Shown here: one piece after another, positions 61,548 to 64,000 of the stretch
Layout: every line of letters starts with the position of its first letter
Position numbering within the stretch: the first letter of the stretch is position 1
Source of the DNA: Streptomyces tubercidicus
GTDB taxonomy: Bacteria; Actinomycetota; Actinomycetes; Streptomycetales; Streptomycetaceae
Reading direction: 5' to 3'
DNA: 64,000 bases
Assembly: GCF_027497495.1 (NCBI RefSeq)
Contig: NZ_CP114205.1
Span: 2,046,001-2,110,000 of the forward strand
Position numbers and translations under genes: made by a program
The notes under the pieces: model-generated
Told to the model about the DNA's origin: nothing
Databases searched by the model: none
What the model saw: the letters and a program-made list of their open reading frames with translations, nothing else

Positions 61548-63062
61548 TCAGTCGCAGCCGCAGCCGGCGGCGGGCGCCGGGCTCGGCGCCGGGGCCCCGA
61601 TGGTGGGCAGGCCCAGCAGCACGCCCTGGGGCTTCTCCGCCGGGGCGGCGTTGCGCTTCTCCCAGGCGTCCCCGGCCCGGGTACGGCGGACCGCCTGCGC
61701 CGGGCCCTCCGCCAGGAGGTGGTGCGGGGCGGCGTAGGTGACCTCGACGGTCACCACGTCGCCGGGGCGGACCGGCTCGTCGGGGCGGGTGAAGTGGACC
61801 AGGCGGTTGTCGGGGGCGCGGCCGGACAGGCGGTGCGTCGCCTCGTCCTTGCGGCCCTCGCCCTCGGCGACCAGGACCTCCAGGGTGCGGCCGACCTGCT
61901 TCTTGTTCTCCGCCCAGGAGATCTCCTCCTGGAGGGCGACCAGCCGCTCATAGCGCTCCTGGACGACGGCCTTGGGGATCTGGCCGTCCATGTCGGCGGC
62001 CGGGGTGCCGGGGCGCTTGGAGTACTGGAAGGTGAAGGCCTGGGCGAAGCGGGACTCGCGGACCGTGTGCAGGGTCTGTTCGAAGTCCTCCTCGGTCTCG
62101 CCCGGGAAGCCGACGATGATGTCCGTGGAGAGGGCGGCGTCCGGCATCGCGGCCCGCACCTTCTCGATGATGCCGAGGAAGCGCTCCTGGCGGTACGAGC
62201 GGCGCATCGCCTTCAGGACGCGGTCGGAGCCGGACTGCAGCGGCATGTGGAGCTGGTGCATCACATTCGGCGTCTCGGCCATGGCGGCGATCACGTCGTC
62301 GGTGAAGTCGCGGGGGTGCGGGGAGGTGAAGCGCACCCGCTCCAGACCCTCGATCGTGCCGCAGGCGCGCAGCAGCTTGCTGAAGGCCTCCCGGTCGCCG
62401 ATGTCGGAGCCGTAGGCGTTGACGTTCTGGCCGAGCAGGGTGATCTCGCTGACGCCCTCGGAGACCAGCGCCTCGATCTCGGCCAGGATGTCGCCGGGCC
62501 GGCGGTCCTTCTCCTTGCCGCGCAGCGCGGGCACGATGCAGAAGGTGCAGGTGTTGTTGCAGCCCACGGAGATGGAGACCCAGGCCGCGTAGGCGCTCTC
62601 CCGCCGGGTGGGCAGCGTCGAGGGGAACGCCTCCAGTGATTCGGCGATCTCGACCTGCGCCTCTTCCTGGACGCGGGCGCGCTCCAGCAGCACCGGCAGC
62701 TTGCCGATGTTGTGCGTCCCGAAGACCACGTCCACCCAGGGGGCCTTCTTGACGATGGTGTCGCGGTCCTTCTGGGCGAGGCAGCCGCCGACGGCGATCT
62801 GCATCCCGGGCCGCGCGGCCTTCTTGGGGGCGAGCTGGCCGAGGTTGCCGTAGAGCCGGTTGTCGGCGTTCTCCCGTACCGCGCAGGTGTTGAAGACCAC
62901 GACATCGGCGCCGTCGCCATCCTTGGGGGCGGGCACATATCCGGCCTCTTCCAGCAGGCCGGACAACCGCTCGGAGTCGTGGACGTTCATCTGGCACCCG
63001 TAGGTGCGGATCTCGTAGCTCTTGTTGACGCCCACTGCCTGGCTCCGGTCACTGCTGCTCAT
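61548..63062 (-). CDS. miaB: tRNA-2-methylthio-N6-dimethylallyladenosine synthase
   Basis: 504 residues. The methylthiotransferase domain's three cluster cysteines appear in TYGCQMN, NTCAVRE and GGCLAQ. The radical-SAM motif is CNNTCTFC (about 170). A TRAM domain follows (about 375-445). The C terminus has a Pro/Ala-rich tail ending GCGCD, whose two cysteines are unusual. The enzyme inserts a methylthio group at C2 of i6A37 in tRNA using two [4Fe-4S] clusters. ATG 63062 is chosen; GTG 63068 is an alternative. It acts after MiaA. Confidence 0.95.
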   Translation of the reverse strand: MSSSDRSQAVGVNKSYEIRTYGCQMNVHDSERLSGLLEEAGYVPAPKDGDGADVVVFNTCAVRENADNRLYGNLGQLAPKKAARPGMQIAVGGCLAQKDRDTIVKKAPWVDVVFGTHNIGKLPVLLERARVQEEAQVEIAESLEAFPSTLPTRRESAYAAWVSISVGCNNTCTFCIVPALRGKEKDRRPGDILAEIEALVSEGVSEITLLGQNVNAYGSDIGDREAFSKLLRACGTIEGLERVRFTSPHPRDFTDDVIAAMAETPNVMHQLHMPLQSGSDRVLKAMRRSYRQERFLGIIEKVRAAMPDAALSTDIIVGFPGETEEDFEQTLHTVRESRFAQAFTFQYSKRPGTPAADMDGQIPKAVVQERYERLVALQEEISWAENKKQVGRTLEVLVAEGEGRKDEATHRLSGRAPDNRLVHFTRPDEPVRPGDVVTVEVTYAAPHHLLAEGPAQAVRRTRAGDAWEKRNAAPAEKPQGVLLGLPTIGAPAPSPAPAAGCGCD

Positions 63063-63149
63063 GCCCACAAGGGTAGGCGGTGCCGGAAGTACCTCCCGAC
63101 GCCGGAGGCCCGGCCGGGACCGCCCGGCGCGGAAGGGCGGGACCTCCGC

Positions 63150-63692
63150 TCAGAGCGCGAGCACGATCCCGGCGACCACACCACCGGCCACCAGGGCGAA
63201 GCCCGCGCTGCGCCAGCCGCCGTGGCCCCAGCGGAAGGGGCGGTCGAGCGCGAAGCGGCCGGGGCCGGTGGCCGCGACGGTCAGCGCGACGACGGCGATG
63301 GTCAGCGGATACTCCATGCCGCCGGTCTCCTCCCAGAGCCCCTTGGGCGCCGCGAGGGCCATGGCGTTGATCATCACGCCGATCAGGGCGGCGGCTGCCA
63401 GCGGGGTGAGCAGACCGACGGCGAGGCCGAGGCCGCCGAGGAGTTCCGAGCATCCGGCGAGGCCGGCGAAGAAGGAGCCGGGGCGGTAGCCGAGGGCTTC
63501 GAAGCCCTTTGCCGTGGCGTCGAGTCCGCGGCCGCCGAAGAGGCCGAAGAGTTTCTGGGCGCCGTGGCCGGCCAGGATCAGGCCCACGGTCAGCCGCAGG
63601 AGGAGCAGCCCGGCATCGGCGGCCCCCGGGGGCGGGCGGACGGTTTCGGACCGGGCACGGGTGTCGGGCCGTAGTGCGGTGGGCGGTTTCAT
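63150..63692 (-). CDS. DoxX-family membrane protein
   Basis: 180 residues with four transmembrane helices; the first carries LRLTVGLILAGHGAQKLFGLFGG, the DoxX signature, and the second CSELLGGLGLAVGLLTPLAA. DoxX proteins are small quinone-linked membrane proteins, sometimes acting with sulfur or thiol oxidation and redox stress. No partner gene is visible in the window. ATG 63692 is preferred; the longer frame is Arg/Pro-rich. It lies 87 bp upstream of miaB on the same strand. Confidence 0.87.
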   Translation of the reverse strand: MKPPTALRPDTRARSETVRPPPGAADAGLLLLRLTVGLILAGHGAQKLFGLFGGRGLDATAKGFEALGYRPGSFFAGLAGCSELLGGLGLAVGLLTPLAAAALIGVMINAMALAAPKGLWEETGGMEYPLTIAVVALTVAATGPGRFALDRPFRWGHGGWRSAGFALVAGGVVAGIVLAL

Positions 63693-64000
63693 GAGAGGTC
63701 GCTTCCCGCACCGGCGCGTCAGAGGGGCCGCTGTGGGGTACCGGCGCCGGTGCGCTCGGGATGGAGGATGCTCTTCGGTGCGCGCCGCCGGGCGCGCGGG
63801 TGGGGACGTGCCGGGTCCCCGCTGGTCACGAGGTGAGGGGCCGCCCTCTGCCGCCGGAGCGGAACGGGCGCCACGTCGCCACCGTAACTCCTGGGGATAC
63901 GGGTGCAAGCCCCGGTCCGGGGCCGCGGCGGGGAGCGATACGGCACCGATGACGTCACGACCGGCCCGCGCCCCTCCCCTTCCCGCCGCGGCCCTGGCAG
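63693..64000. other. Right edge, 308 bp without a recognised gene
   Basis: Contains the DoxX promoter region. Short open frames here are Arg/Pro/Gly-rich and unconvincing. A gene may begin beyond the window. Confidence 0.4.

Overview
The window is high-GC actinobacterial chromosome, almost certainly from a Streptomyces. The support is GTG starts, third-position G/C bias, strong GC hairpins between genes, and a gene set and order typical of the conserved Streptomyces core: topoisomerase IV genes, hrdB next to whiH, nrdR-nrdJ divergent from lexA, hflX, an RshA-type (p)ppGpp enzyme, dapF, miaA and miaB. The species cannot be named from sequence alone. No CRISPR array, rRNA, tRNA, prophage or intact insertion sequence was seen.

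Left part (1-12.8 kb). It opens with the 3' end of parC, then a minus-strand CobW-type metallochaperone and a divergent pair of citrate-synthase-family genes. One of the pair carries an N-terminal DNA-binding domain, and the gap between them holds a perfect inverted repeat. A sucrase/ferredoxin-like gene follows, with an iron-box-like site directly against its start codon. A CitA/CitB-type two-component pair (6.2-8.8 kb) faces a DUF485/sodium-solute symporter operon, which looks like a carboxylate sensing and uptake locus. From 11.1 to 12.6 kb lies a decayed DesK/NarL-type two-component pair.

Central part (12.8-40.3 kb). This holds parE, a secreted trypsin-like protease, hrdB and whiH. After an 0.9-kb gap come a Nudix-HTH regulator, a glycogen-debranching-like protein and a DUF4192 protein that is divergent from a RecQ helicase fused to a phosphoribosyltransferase-like domain. 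Their shared promoter carries a 12-bp perfect inverted repeat made of TTATCCACA boxes. Next are two unknown proteins, rnhB, an ADP-ribosylglycohydrolase with a histidine phosphatase, an ABC-F ATPase remnant beside an orphan TetR gene, an amidase/TetR divergent pair with two matching 14-bp palindromes, a TerD protein and the B12-dependent ribonucleotide reductase nrdJ with its repressor nrdR.

Right part (40.3-64 kb). lexA has its own SOS-box-like site. A DinG-type helicase follows. A four-gene minus-strand operon (aminotransferase, IucA/IucC synthetase, GNAT acyltransferase, second IucA/IucC synthetase) encodes an NRPS-independent siderophore pathway that lacks the expected decarboxylase and N-hydroxylase. 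Then come a lipoprotein serine protease, hflX, an M1 peptidase, RshA with an intact hydrolase but divergent synthetase domain, dapF, a membrane protein, miaA, a small acidic protein, a LigB-type protein, miaB and a DoxX protein.

Most genes are housekeeping. The less explained signals are regulatory palindromes in divergent promoters, the two enzyme-domain fusions, the incomplete siderophore operon and the two decayed loci.
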